A stretch of DNA of 35,756 bases from positions 1 through 35,756 of the forward strand of contig NZ_JAHHIT010000097.1 in the NCBI RefSeq assembly GCF_024539675.1, written 5' to 3'. Below are positions 1 through 7,619 of the stretch, piece after piece (positions within the stretch are counted from its first letter, which is position 1; the number at the start of each line of letters is the position of its first letter). The notes under the pieces are model-generated. The model did no database searches. It saw only the letters and a program-made list of their open reading frames with translations, and had not been told where the DNA came from. A program made the position numbers and the translations under genes. Source of the stretch: Streptomyces hilarionis (lineage in GTDB: Bacteria; Actinomycetota; Actinomycetes; Streptomycetales; Streptomycetaceae).

Positions 1-18
1 GGGCGGGCCGGGGCCGGT

Positions 19-1641
19 TCAGGGCACGGACACCTCGAAGCGGGTGGCCCGGACCGCGCCGCCGAGCGCCTGGGTGGCGTGGTTGAAGAGGGCGAAGCGG
101 TAGCCCATGAAGAAGCGCCAGTCGTTGCCGAGGGAGAAGGCCGGGCCCAGGCGGGCGAAGGCGGCGCCGTCGGTGCTGTAGGAGAAGAGCGCCGACCGGC
201 CCGCGCCGGGGCGGATGTCGGCGCTCGCGCGCAGCCGGACGCGGTTGCCGGCCAGAGGTGCGGAGGCGACCTCGACCCCGGTGCCGGTGGTGTTCCAACT
301 GCCGTCCATGGTGAGCCCGTTGACCATCACCACCCGGGTCACGCCACCGTCGCGCCGGACGCCGATCCAGGCGGAGGAGTCGCGCAGGAGCGCGAGTCCG
401 GTCCGGTCGCCGTCCCGCATGGCGGAGACGTCGAGGTCGACCGTGGCGGTGGAGGAGGGGCCCTGGATGCGGTGGGTGAGCGTGTTGCGGGCCCAGTAGA
501 GGTCGTTGGTGACGGTCGCGGTGCGCAGGGTCAGTCCGTCGCTCACCGACCACCGGGTGTCGTCCGGGTTGTGGTTCCATTCCCACCGCGGCTTGAGCGT
601 CGTGCCGTCGAAGGTGTCGACGCCGGTCATGGGGGTGACCTGGCGGGGTGGCGCGGGCAGCGCCGGCTGGGGGTACGTCGTCCCCCACGCGCCGTTCACG
701 AGCTGGACGACGGGCCAGCCGTCGGAGGTCCAGGAGACGGGCGCGAGGACCGGCATCCGGCCGCCGGGGTAGGCGTCGACGAAGGCCAGGTAGTACCAGG
801 CGCCGGTCTGCGTCTGCACCAGTCCGCCCTGGTGCGGGACGCCGCCGCCGGGGATCGGGCCGCGCAGGTCGAGGAGGACCTGGCGCAGGGTGTACGGACC
901 GAACGGGCCGCCCGACGACTTCAGGACGTACTGGCCGTTCGCGGGGCGGGTCAGGAAGATGTAGTACTGCCCGTTGATCTTGTAGAAGCGGGAGCCTTCG
1001 AGGGTGCCGACGCTGGACGGCGTCGTGAACACCTGCTGGGCGCGCACCTGTCCGCGCCCGTCGGGCGTGAGCTGGGCGACGCTGATGGTGGTGTTGCCGT
1101 ACGCCACGTACAGCGTGTCGTCGGTGTCGACGAGGAGGCCGGCGTCGTAGTACGGCGTGCTGATCGTCGTCAGGCGGTTCCAGGGCCCCTCGGCGGCGGG
1201 GGCCGTGTAGACGTAGGTCCTGGCGAAGTCGATCTGGCCGAGCCAGTAGAAGGTCCGGTTGCTCGGCCGGTAGCCCAGCGACGACGCCCAGACGCCGCGG
1301 ACGTAGCCGCGGGCGCCGTTGAGGTCGTACTTGGCGCCGAAGTCGAGCCTGGGCACCGAGTGTCCGGCGATCTCCCAGTTCACCAGGTCGTACGAGCGCA
1401 GGACGGGGGCTCCGGGCGAGTAGTGCATCGTCGACGCGGAGGCGTAGTAGACGGCGCCGACCCGGATGACGTCGATGTCCGCGAAGTCCTGCCAGATCAC
1501 GGGGTTGGTGAAGGACGACGCCGCGGCGCGGGCCGAGCCGGGCGGAAGCAGGGCGCCGGCGGCGAGGCCCGCAGCGAGGCCGGTGGCGGTGGCCAGCACC
1601 CGGCGACGGCCCACGGGTTGATCAGGGCATGACATGGCCAT
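19..1641 (-). CDS. Tat-exported GH43-family glycosidase (arabinofuranosidase/xylosidase-like)
   Basis: Predicted secreted glycoside hydrolase of family 43, which removes arabinose or xylose from plant hemicellulose outside the cell. From the chosen ATG the protein is 540 residues. A twin-arginine signal (GRRRVLATATG, about 11-21) ends near residue 40 (GSARA). The five-bladed propeller residues expected in GH43 are visible: D55 in the NPV..DFADID segment (general base), D166 in YYDAGLLVD (pKa modulator) and E215 in TLEGSRF (general acid). Residues about 355-540 look like the beta-sandwich found behind many GH43 domains. The reading frame is open to 1710, but starting there would bury the Tat signal behind 23 residues, so 1641 is preferred; no strong Shine-Dalgarno is seen. 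Substrate specificity is inferred only from the family and from the divergent feruloyl esterase-like gene. Confidence 0.88.
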   Translation of the reverse strand: MAMSCPDQPVGRRRVLATATGLAAGLAAGALLPPGSARAAASSFTNPVIWQDFADIDVIRVGAVYYASASTMHYSPGAPVLRSYDLVNWEIAGHSVPRLDFGAKYDLNGARGYVRGVWASSLGYRPSNRTFYWLGQIDFARTYVYTAPAAEGPWNRLTTISTPYYDAGLLVDTDDTLYVAYGNTTISVAQLTPDGRGQVRAQQVFTTPSSVGTLEGSRFYKINGQYYIFLTRPANGQYVLKSSGGPFGPYTLRQVLLDLRGPIPGGGVPHQGGLVQTQTGAWYYLAFVDAYPGGRMPVLAPVSWTSDGWPVVQLVNGAWGTTYPQPALPAPPRQVTPMTGVDTFDGTTLKPRWEWNHNPDDTRWSVSDGLTLRTATVTNDLYWARNTLTHRIQGPSSTATVDLDVSAMRDGDRTGLALLRDSSAWIGVRRDGGVTRVVMVNGLTMDGSWNTTGTGVEVASAPLAGNRVRLRASADIRPGAGRSALFSYSTDGAAFARLGPAFSLGNDWRFFMGYRFALFNHATQALGGAVRATRFEVSVP

Positions 1642-1734
1642 GGATCGATCTCTCTGTGTGGGGGGAGGAGCGTCCGGGGCGGGATGTCGGTCGTTCGGTA
1701 TCGCGAACACCCATCGAACTGACGGGCAATCAGG

Positions 1735-1762
1735 ATGATAGGAGGTCGACAGCTCCCGTCAA
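1735..1762 (-). promoter_or_regulatory. Putative promoter of the GH43 gene
   Basis: On the minus strand TTGACG (1762-1757) and TATCAT (1740-1735) are separated by 16 bp, a good match to the housekeeping sigma factor consensus. A transcript from here would carry a leader of about 85 nt before the ATG at 1641. Confidence 0.55.
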
Positions 1763-1790
1763 TACAGCTCGCATGATTCGGCATTCACAG

Positions 1791-1802
1791 CGAAATATTT
1801 CG
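1791..1802. promoter_or_regulatory. Palindrome CGAAATATTTCG, probable operator
   Basis: A 12-bp perfect palindrome in an AT-rich island about 30 bp upstream of the GH43 -35 box. CGAA/TTCG inverted repeats are known as regulator sites at streptomycete xylanase and xylosidase genes (for example BxlR), so a role in hemicellulose-dependent control is likely but inferred. Confidence 0.45.
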
Positions 1803-1898
1803 AGATCTGGAGTGTGGCGAATCCCGACAAATGGGCAGGGTGTCGGCTCGTGGGGTGAGAGCCGGGCCGGTTCGAGCGGGTTCGCCGACGGGTGGGGC

Positions 1899-1926
1899 TT
1901 GACACGCTGCGGTGTCCCTCTACGCT
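1899..1926 (+). promoter_or_regulatory. Putative promoter of the CE1 esterase gene
   Basis: A perfect TTGACA (1899-1904) and TACGCT (1921-1926) with a 16-bp spacer. An inverted repeat GACAC-N6-GTGTC (1901-1916) lies on the -35 and could be a second regulator site. The leader to the ATG at 2048 would be about 115 nt. Confidence 0.6.
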
Positions 1927-1942
1927 CCGAATGGCCGACGAT

Positions 1943-1964
1943 CCGAAATCGTACCGAAATTTCG
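1943..1964. promoter_or_regulatory. Tandem CCGAAAT with palindrome CGAAATTTCG, probable operator
   Basis: CCGAAAT occurs at 1943-1949 and again at 1954-1960, one helical turn apart. The second copy is part of the perfect palindrome CGAAATTTCG (1955-1964). The block sits just downstream of the predicted +1 of the esterase gene, where a repressor would block transcription. It shares the CGAAA/TTTCG arms with the site at 1791-1802, suggesting one regulator for both divergent genes. Confidence 0.5.
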
Positions 1965-2047
1965 AACGGTTTCCTCGATGGCGCATCCGGGACCTCAACC
2001 GATTCGTGCGCCGGACATCCCCTGTCTGGCGCGACCAGGGGAGTGGC

Positions 2048-3337
2048 ATGACGACAAGGCCGACGTTCCACTTATGGGGCGCCGTGATCGCGGCGCTGCT
2101 CGTCCTGACCACCGCGGGGACGGCCCTCGCCGGCGGTCGGAGCGCGGACGCCGTGCGCGCGGCATCCGGCACGGCGGCCGCACCCGCCGCTCCGAGCGCC
2201 GGCTGCGGCAAGACGCCCACCCTCGCCAACGGCACGTACACGATCCGCAGCAACAACAAGAACCGCAGCTTCATCCTGCGGATCCCCGGCGGCTACGACC
2301 GCAACCACCCCTACCGGCTGGTCTTCGGGTTCCACTGGCTCGGCGGCACGGCCACCGACGTGGCGACCGGCCGGACGGTGGAGACGGGCACCTGGGCCTA
2401 CTACGGCCTCCAGCGGCTGGCGGCCGACAGCGCCGTCTTCGTCGCCCCCCAGGGCCTCGACAACGGCTGGGGCAACGCGGGCGGCGAAGACGTCACGCTC
2501 GTCGACGACATCCTCAAGCAGATCGAGTCGGACCTGTGCGTCGACACGACACAGCGGTTCGCCGTCGGCTTCAGCTACGGCGCCGCCATGTCGTACGCCC
2601 TCGCCTGCACCCGGGCGACGGTCTTCCGGGCCGTGGCCGTGCAGAGCGGCGGACAGCTCAGCGGTTGCAGCGGCGGCACACAGCCCATCGCCTACCTCGG
2701 CGTGCACGGCGTCCGGGACAACGTCCTCGGCATCGCCGGCGGCCGGACGCTGCGCGACCGGTTCGTCAGGAACAACGGCTGCGCCGCCCAGAACCCGCCC
2801 GAGCCCGCGCAGGGCAGCCTGACGCACCGGGTCACCGCCTACACCGGGTGCTCGGCCGGCCATCCCGTCGTCTGGGCCGCGTTCGACGAGGGGCACATCG
2901 CCGCCCCGCAGGACGGCGCCCCGGGGGACAGCGGCTCCCGGACCTGGCTGCCGGCCGAGGTCTGGAAGTTCTTCAGCCAGTTCCAGACCTCCACCCCGCC
3001 CCCCGACGACGCGAACTGCCGGGTCGGCGGCGCCGTCAGCGCGTGGGACTCCGGTCTGACCGCGAACCTCACGATCACCAACACCGGCGCCACCGCGATC
3101 GACGGCTGGTCACTGGTCTTCACCCTCCCGGGCGGGCAGACCATCACCTCCGGCTGGAACGCCGCCTACGCGCCGGCGTCCGGCCGGGTGACGGCCCGGA
3201 ACCTGTCCCACGACGCGGTCATCGCCCCCGGCGCGTCCGTGACCATCGGCTACCAGGCCACGCACACCGGCGACGCCGCCGCACCCACCGCGTACACGCT
3301 CAACGGCACGGCCTGCACGGTGACCGGCGTGCGGTAG
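2048..3337 (+). CDS. Secreted CE1-type feruloyl esterase / PHB-depolymerase-like esterase with C-terminal CBM2
   Basis: A 429-residue secreted esterase likely to hydrolyse ester-linked phenolics (ferulate) or acetyl groups on plant polysaccharides. Residues 1-29 form a Sec signal peptide (ALLVLTTAGTALAG). The alpha/beta-hydrolase domain spans about 52-312, with the nucleophile elbow GFSYG (S176), a probable acid D224 (HGVRDN) and catalytic H283 (EGHIAAPQ). After a TSTPPPDD linker, residues about 324-427 are a CBM2 cellulose-binding module: paired cysteines at both ends and a conserved NAAYAPASG-type strand. The ATG at 2048 follows a purine-rich GGGGAGTGGC; upstream in-frame codons have no ribosome site and would precede the signal peptide. 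It is divergent from the GH43 gene and shares palindromic sites with it, fitting joint attack on feruloylated arabinoxylan. Related folds include PHB depolymerases, so the substrate is inferred. Confidence 0.87.
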   Translation: MTTRPTFHLWGAVIAALLVLTTAGTALAGGRSADAVRAASGTAAAPAAPSAGCGKTPTLANGTYTIRSNNKNRSFILRIPGGYDRNHPYRLVFGFHWLGGTATDVATGRTVETGTWAYYGLQRLAADSAVFVAPQGLDNGWGNAGGEDVTLVDDILKQIESDLCVDTTQRFAVGFSYGAAMSYALACTRATVFRAVAVQSGGQLSGCSGGTQPIAYLGVHGVRDNVLGIAGGRTLRDRFVRNNGCAAQNPPEPAQGSLTHRVTAYTGCSAGHPVVWAAFDEGHIAAPQDGAPGDSGSRTWLPAEVWKFFSQFQTSTPPPDDANCRVGGAVSAWDSGLTANLTITNTGATAIDGWSLVFTLPGGQTITSGWNAAYAPASGRVTARNLSHDAVIAPGASVTIGYQATHTGDAAAPTAYTLNGTACTVTGVR

Positions 3338-3434
3338 GCGGAACCGGCACGGGATCCGGCGCCGAGGGGGAGGCCCTCACGGCTCCGGGTTCCGAGCTTC
3401 CCCGACCTGACGCTCCACGGCTCCACGGCACGAC

Positions 3435-3466
3435 GGCGCCGGGCGGCACGCCGACCGCCCGGCGCC
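3435..3466. terminator. Bidirectional hairpin terminator between convergent genes
   Basis: GGCGCCGGGCGG (3435-3446) pairs perfectly with CCGCCCGGCGCC (3455-3466) across an 8-nt loop. It lies between the convergent esterase and TetR genes. There is no U-tract, as is usual in high-GC actinomycetes. Confidence 0.65.
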
Positions 3467-3505
3467 CCCTCGCGGTCCCCGGCCGCACGCGCCGCCGTGC
3501 GCCGG

Positions 3506-4231
3506 TCATGCCGTACGGCCCGGTCGCGCGCGCCCCTCGGCCGTTCTCGCGGCGCGGGCCGCCAGCGCTTCCAGCAGAAGGTCGACGGCCTCCGTGAAGG
3601 AGCTGTCGCCCATGGTGTGCAGTGCCCGGCGAGCCCTGGTCAGCGCGGGATACGCGGCCGGGTCGAGTTGCTGGTAGACCTCGTGCCAGGCCTGTCGGTC
3701 CGCCGCGCGCTGCTGCGGCGGGAGCGCCTGGAACGCCGCGTCCATGGCGGCATGACCGAGCACGGTGTCGATGAACGCCAGGTACAGGCGCGACGCCTCG
3801 GCCGGCTCGAAGCCCGCCGACAGCAGCAGGCCCACGCCCCTCTCCACGGCGCGGATCTCGTTCTGCCGCCGCGTCACCCGGTAGGACGCGAACGCCGCCG
3901 CGCGCGGATGCGCCAGATACCCGGCGCGCACCCGCACCGCCATCTCGCGCAGGTCGGCCACCCAGTCGCCCCTCGGGGCGAACCCCGCCATGGCGTCGCC
4001 GATGATGCGGTCCGCGATCGCGAGCACCAGGTCGTCGGTGCCGCGGAAGTAGCGGTAGAGCGCGCTGGGATCGCACCCCAGGGCGGTGCCGAGCCGGCGC
4101 ACGCTCAGGGCCTCCGGACCGTGCTCGCCGATGAGCCGCAGCGCGGTCTCCACGATCAGGTCCTCCGACAGCACGACCCCCGAGCGGGTGGGCCGGCGAC
4201 GTCTGCGCTCCTGCGGGACACGAGTGGTCAT
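3506..4231 (-). CDS. TetR-family transcriptional regulator
   Basis: A 241-residue one-component repressor-type regulator. The N-terminal helix-turn-helix spans about 22-70, ending in the family hallmark DPSALYRYF, followed by a ligand-binding helical domain of normal length (LREMAVRVRAGYLAHPRAAAF and on). It is divergently transcribed from a permease-amidohydrolase operon, with a 162-bp spacer holding one clear inverted repeat that covers both -35 boxes. By the usual logic of this family it probably represses itself and that operon until the transported compound or a breakdown product binds. The C-terminal tail (about 215-241) is Arg/Ala-rich and probably disordered. The ligand is unknown. 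Confidence 0.88.
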   Translation of the reverse strand: MTTRVPQERRRRRPTRSGVVLSEDLIVETALRLIGEHGPEALSVRRLGTALGCDPSALYRYFRGTDDLVLAIADRIIGDAMAGFAPRGDWVADLREMAVRVRAGYLAHPRAAAFASYRVTRRQNEIRAVERGVGLLLSAGFEPAEASRLYLAFIDTVLGHAAMDAAFQALPPQQRAADRQAWHEVYQQLDPAAYPALTRARRALHTMGDSSFTEAVDLLLEALAARAARTAEGRARPGRTA

Positions 4232-4276
4232 ACCGCGGCTCCTGTCGTTCGCGGGCCGTGCGGCCTCGGCTCCAGC

Positions 4277-4316
4277 AGTGAAGGGCTCCCCGCCCCTTAT
4301 GTCAACAGGATTGACG
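4277..4316. promoter_or_regulatory. Divergent -35 region with inverted repeat GTCAA-N5-TTGAC (TetR operator candidate)
   Basis: GTCAACAGGATTGAC (4301-4315) is a perfect inverted repeat with 5-bp arms. Read leftwards it includes TTGACA (4305-4300), which with TTCACT (4282-4277) and a 17-bp spacer forms a good promoter for the regulator gene. Read rightwards TTGACG (4311-4316) can serve as -35 for the permease operon, though its -10 (TTCCAT, 18 bp away) is weak. One protein bound here would block both promoters. Confidence 0.55.
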
Positions 4317-4393
4317 CAATGCGAAGGCCAGGTGTTCCATCACATCCCGCGCGGCTCTTCCCTCCTTCCTCCCCTCCCCGCGAGGAGCCTTCC

Positions 4394-5872
4394 ATGTCAT
4401 CCACCCACCTGCGCCGTTCCCTCGGCGTCGTCGACGGCGTCGCCATCGCGGCCTCCAGCACCGCCGCCACCACCAGCATCGCCATCGGCATGGGCACGAT
4501 CGCCACCATCGTGGGGTTGCAGGCCCCCGCCCTGCTGCTGCTCGCGTTCCTCCCGGTGCTGGGCATCGCCACCGCCTACGCCCGCCTCAACCGCTCGGAA
4601 CCCAACTGCGGCAACGGCTACACCTGGGTCGGCAAGACCCTCGGCCCCTGGCCGGGCTTCCTGACCGGCTGGGTCACCGTCGTCGGATCGGTCATCTTCT
4701 GCGCCTACACCAGCGCGGTCATGGGTTCGGTCGTCCTGATCCTCGCGAACCGGGGCGGCCTGCACTCGGTGGCGGGCATCGCCCTCGACCCGTCGTCCAC
4801 CGGGATCACCACGGCCGTCGGACTGGTGCTGCTCCTCGGCCTCACCGCCCTCGCCGTCACCGGCACGCGGGCGACCACCCGTTTCCAGTCCGTGCTGCTG
4901 GTCTTCGAGTACGCCGTGCTGCTCGGCTTCTGCGGCTGGGCCCTGGTCACCGGCGAACAGTCCTTCTCCTTCTCCTGGTTCAACCCGTTCGAGATCGCCG
5001 ACGGCACGGCCTTCGCCCAGGGCCTGGTCCTCGCGGTCTTCTTCTTCTGGGGCTGGGACGCGGCGTTCAGCGTCAACGAGGAGACCCGCAGGCCGGGCGA
5101 CGCCGCCCGCGGCGGCCTGATCGCCCTGTTCGCGATGCTCGGGCTGTTCCTCTTCGGCTCGGTCGCCTTCCAGCGGGAGATGAGCCTGCCCGAACTCATC
5201 AAGAACGGCCCGCAGGCGCTGCCCTACCTCGGCGAGAAGCTCGCCGCCGAACCGTGGGCCACCCTGCCCGTGATCGCCCTGATGTTCTCCGCAGCGGCCT
5301 CCGTCCAGTCCACGCTGATCCCCACGGCCCGCGGTCTGCTCGCCATGGGCCGCGACCGCACCATGGGGCCGCTGTGGACCCGGGTGCACCGCCGGTACGG
5401 CACCCCCGCCGCGGGCACCGTCGTCGTCCTGTCCGTCGCCGTGACGATCGCCCTGCTGGCCGTCGCCATCCCGCGGCTGAGCGACATGCTGCTGGCCGCC
5501 GTCAACTCCATCGGCCTGCTCGTCGCCCTCTACTACGGCCTCACCGCGATCGCGTGCGCCGTCCGCTTCTGGCCCGACCGCCGTGAGGGGTTCCGTACCG
5601 CGCTGCTCGCCGTGGGCGTCCCCGCGGTGTCCGGCTCGGTGCTGCTCGGGCTCGGCGCCTACCTCGGCTACTCCTACCTGACCAAGAGCGACCACTTCGC
5701 CCTCAGCCCCGACAACGGCTGGTTCATGTTCTCGCTGCCCGCCGTCATCGTCCTGGCCGGCCTCGGCATGGCCGCGGTCGCCAAGTACGTGCGCCGCTCG
5801 CCCTACTTCGCCACCGGGCGCGGCACCGACGCCGAGGCCATCGCCCTGCCCATGGACCGCGCCGCCGTCTGA
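4394..5872 (+). CDS. APC-superfamily amino acid/amine permease
   Basis: A 492-residue integral membrane transporter of the amino acid-polyamine-organocation superfamily, about 12 predicted transmembrane helices. The N-terminal segment (LGVVDGVAIAASSTAATTSI) and the TM3-4 region (GNGYTWVGKTLGPWPGFLTG) have the unwound-helix and Gly-rich features of APC carriers; TM6 carries FFFWGWDAAFSVNEETRRPG. The ATG at 4394 is preceded by GAGGAG at good spacing. The next gene, an amidohydrolase, starts 45 bp downstream on the same strand, so the two are probably one transcript controlled by the divergent TetR protein. The likely job is import of the nitrogen-containing or N-acyl compound that the hydrolase then opens; the substrate cannot be named. 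Confidence 0.85.
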   Translation: MSSTHLRRSLGVVDGVAIAASSTAATTSIAIGMGTIATIVGLQAPALLLLAFLPVLGIATAYARLNRSEPNCGNGYTWVGKTLGPWPGFLTGWVTVVGSVIFCAYTSAVMGSVVLILANRGGLHSVAGIALDPSSTGITTAVGLVLLLGLTALAVTGTRATTRFQSVLLVFEYAVLLGFCGWALVTGEQSFSFSWFNPFEIADGTAFAQGLVLAVFFFWGWDAAFSVNEETRRPGDAARGGLIALFAMLGLFLFGSVAFQREMSLPELIKNGPQALPYLGEKLAAEPWATLPVIALMFSAAASVQSTLIPTARGLLAMGRDRTMGPLWTRVHRRYGTPAAGTVVVLSVAVTIALLAVAIPRLSDMLLAAVNSIGLLVALYYGLTAIACAVRFWPDRREGFRTALLAVGVPAVSGSVLLGLGAYLGYSYLTKSDHFALSPDNGWFMFSLPAVIVLAGLGMAAVAKYVRRSPYFATGRGTDAEAIALPMDRAAV

Positions 5873-5917
5873 GAGCGCCCCGCCCCCGTCCGGACCCCCT
5901 CCTTGGAGTACACCCCC

Positions 5918-7585
5918 ATGCCGCAGTCCCAGGCCACGGGCCCCGCCGACCTCGTCTTCACCGGCGGGCCCGTCCACACCGTCGACCCGGCCCGCAGCCG
6001 CGCCACCGCCGTGGCCGTGCACGGCGGACGGATCACCGCCGTCGGCCACGACGAGGTGCACACCCTGATCGGGCGGGACACCGAAGTCGTCGACCTGGCC
6101 GGGAAGCTGCTGATCCCCGGCTTCCAGGACGCCCATGTGCACCCCCAGGGCGCGGGTCTGGAACTCGGTCAGTGCCACCTCGCCGACACCACCGACCCGG
6201 CCGAGTACCTGCGGCGGATCAAGGCGTACGCGGACGACCACCCCGACGCCGCATGGATCACCGGCGGCGGCTGGTCCCTGGAGGCGTTCCCCGGCGGCGC
6301 CCCCACCGCCGCGGCCCTCGACGCCGTCGTCCCCGACCGGCCCGTCTTCCTGCCCAACCGCGACCACCACGGCGCCTGGGTCAACACCCTCGCGCTGGAG
6401 CGGGCCGGCATCGACGACCGCACCCCCGACCCCGTCGACGGCCGCATCGAACGCGACGCCGCGGGCCGTCCGACCGGCATGCTCCAGGAGGGCGCCGTCC
6501 ACCTCGTGGGCCGGCTGGTGCCCGCCCCCACCCCCGAGGAGCAGGTGACCGCCCTGCTGCGCGCCCAGGCCGTGCTGCACTCCCACGGCGTCACCGCCTG
6601 GCAGGACGCCATCGTCGGCGCCTACGCCAACCTGACCGACCCGGCGCCCGCGTACCGCACGGCCCAGGAGCGCGGCCTGCTCACCGCACGCGTCGTCGGG
6701 GCGCTGTGGTGGGACCGCGAGCGCGGCCCCGAGCAGATCCCCGAACTCGTGGCCCGGCGCGACGAGTTGAGCACCGGACTGTTCCGCGCCGGCACCGTGA
6801 AGATCATGCAGGACGGCATCGCCGAGAACCACACCGCCGCCATGCTCGACCCCTATCTCACCGGCTGCGGCTGCGCCTCGGACGGCACCGGCATCAGCTT
6901 CGTCGAACCCGGCGAGCTGAAGAAGTACGTCACCGAACTCGACGCGCTCGACTTCCAGGTCCACTTCCACGCCCTCGGCGACCGCGCGGTACGCGAGGCG
7001 CTCGACGCCGTCGAGGCCGCCCGCGACGCCAACGGACACCACGACACCCGCCACCACCTGGCGCACCTCCAGGTCGTCCACCCCGACGACGTACGACGCT
7101 TCCGCACGCTGGGCGCCACCGCCAACCTACAGATGCTGTGGGCCGCCCACGAGCCGCAGATGGACGAACTCACCCTGCCCTTCCTCGGCCCCGAACGCGG
7201 CGCACGGCAGTACCCGTTCGGCGACCTGCTGCGGGCCGGAGCGACGCTCGCCGCGGGCAGCGACTGGCCCGTCAGCAGCCCGGACCCGCTCCAGGCCATC
7301 CATGTCGCCGTCAACCGGCGCTCCCCGGACGCCCCTGACGGCACCCCCGCCTTCCTGCCCGGCCAACGCCTCGACCTCGGCGCCGCCCTCGCCGCGTACA
7401 CGGCGGGCAGCGCCCATGTGAACCACCTCGACGCCGACACCGGAAGCGTCACCGTGGGCCGGGCCGCCGACCTGGTCGTCCTCGACCGCGACCCGTTCAC
7501 CGGCCCGCCCGAGGAGATCGCGGCCACCCGCGTCCTGGAGACCTTCGTGGCCGGAAGCCGCGTCCACGCGGCCGACGACGCCTGA
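5918..7585 (+). CDS. YtcJ-like metal-dependent amidohydrolase
   Basis: A 555-residue cytoplasmic amidohydrolase (Amidohydro_3 / YtcJ branch), a TIM-barrel hydrolase with one or two metals. Visible family marks are the N-terminal beta-sandwich leading to LIPGFQDAHVHPQG (HxH metal pair), MQDGIAENHTA, FHALGDRAV, HHLAHLQVVHPDD (His ligands) and AGSDWPVSSPDPL (catalytic Asp), then the closing VGRAADLVVLDRDPF strand. The ATG at 5918 is chosen because GGAG lies 9 nt upstream; a TTG at 5903 overlaps that site. It follows the APC permease in an apparent operon. Members act on amides, N-formyl or cyclic ureido compounds; the actual substrate is not evident. Confidence 0.87.
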   Translation: MPQSQATGPADLVFTGGPVHTVDPARSRATAVAVHGGRITAVGHDEVHTLIGRDTEVVDLAGKLLIPGFQDAHVHPQGAGLELGQCHLADTTDPAEYLRRIKAYADDHPDAAWITGGGWSLEAFPGGAPTAAALDAVVPDRPVFLPNRDHHGAWVNTLALERAGIDDRTPDPVDGRIERDAAGRPTGMLQEGAVHLVGRLVPAPTPEEQVTALLRAQAVLHSHGVTAWQDAIVGAYANLTDPAPAYRTAQERGLLTARVVGALWWDRERGPEQIPELVARRDELSTGLFRAGTVKIMQDGIAENHTAAMLDPYLTGCGCASDGTGISFVEPGELKKYVTELDALDFQVHFHALGDRAVREALDAVEAARDANGHHDTRHHLAHLQVVHPDDVRRFRTLGATANLQMLWAAHEPQMDELTLPFLGPERGARQYPFGDLLRAGATLAAGSDWPVSSPDPLQAIHVAVNRRSPDAPDGTPAFLPGQRLDLGAALAAYTAGSAHVNHLDADTGSVTVGRAADLVVLDRDPFTGPPEEIAATRVLETFVAGSRVHAADDA

Positions 7586-7586
7586 G

Positions 7587-7613
7587 CGGGCGGGGCGGCG
7601 AGCGTCCCGCCCG
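7587..7613. terminator. Hairpin between convergent amidohydrolase and deformylase genes
   Basis: CGGGCGGG (7587-7594) pairs with CCCGCCCG (7606-7613), an 8-bp perfect stem with an 11-nt loop, filling the 34-bp gap between the two convergent stop codons. Confidence 0.55.
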
Positions 7614-7619
7614 TCGCGG

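Noticed and set aside
79..1632. Long open plus-strand frame opposite the GH43 gene
   Set aside because: It mirrors the GH43 codons, encodes low-complexity Val/Gly/Arg-rich protein with no recognisable domain, and lacks a ribosome site.
4397..7081. Minus-strand frame of 894 codons opposite the permease and amidohydrolase
   Set aside because: Its composition (Gly, Asp, Val, Gln runs) is that of an antisense frame in high-GC DNA; both real genes lie on the plus strand with motifs and ribosome sites.
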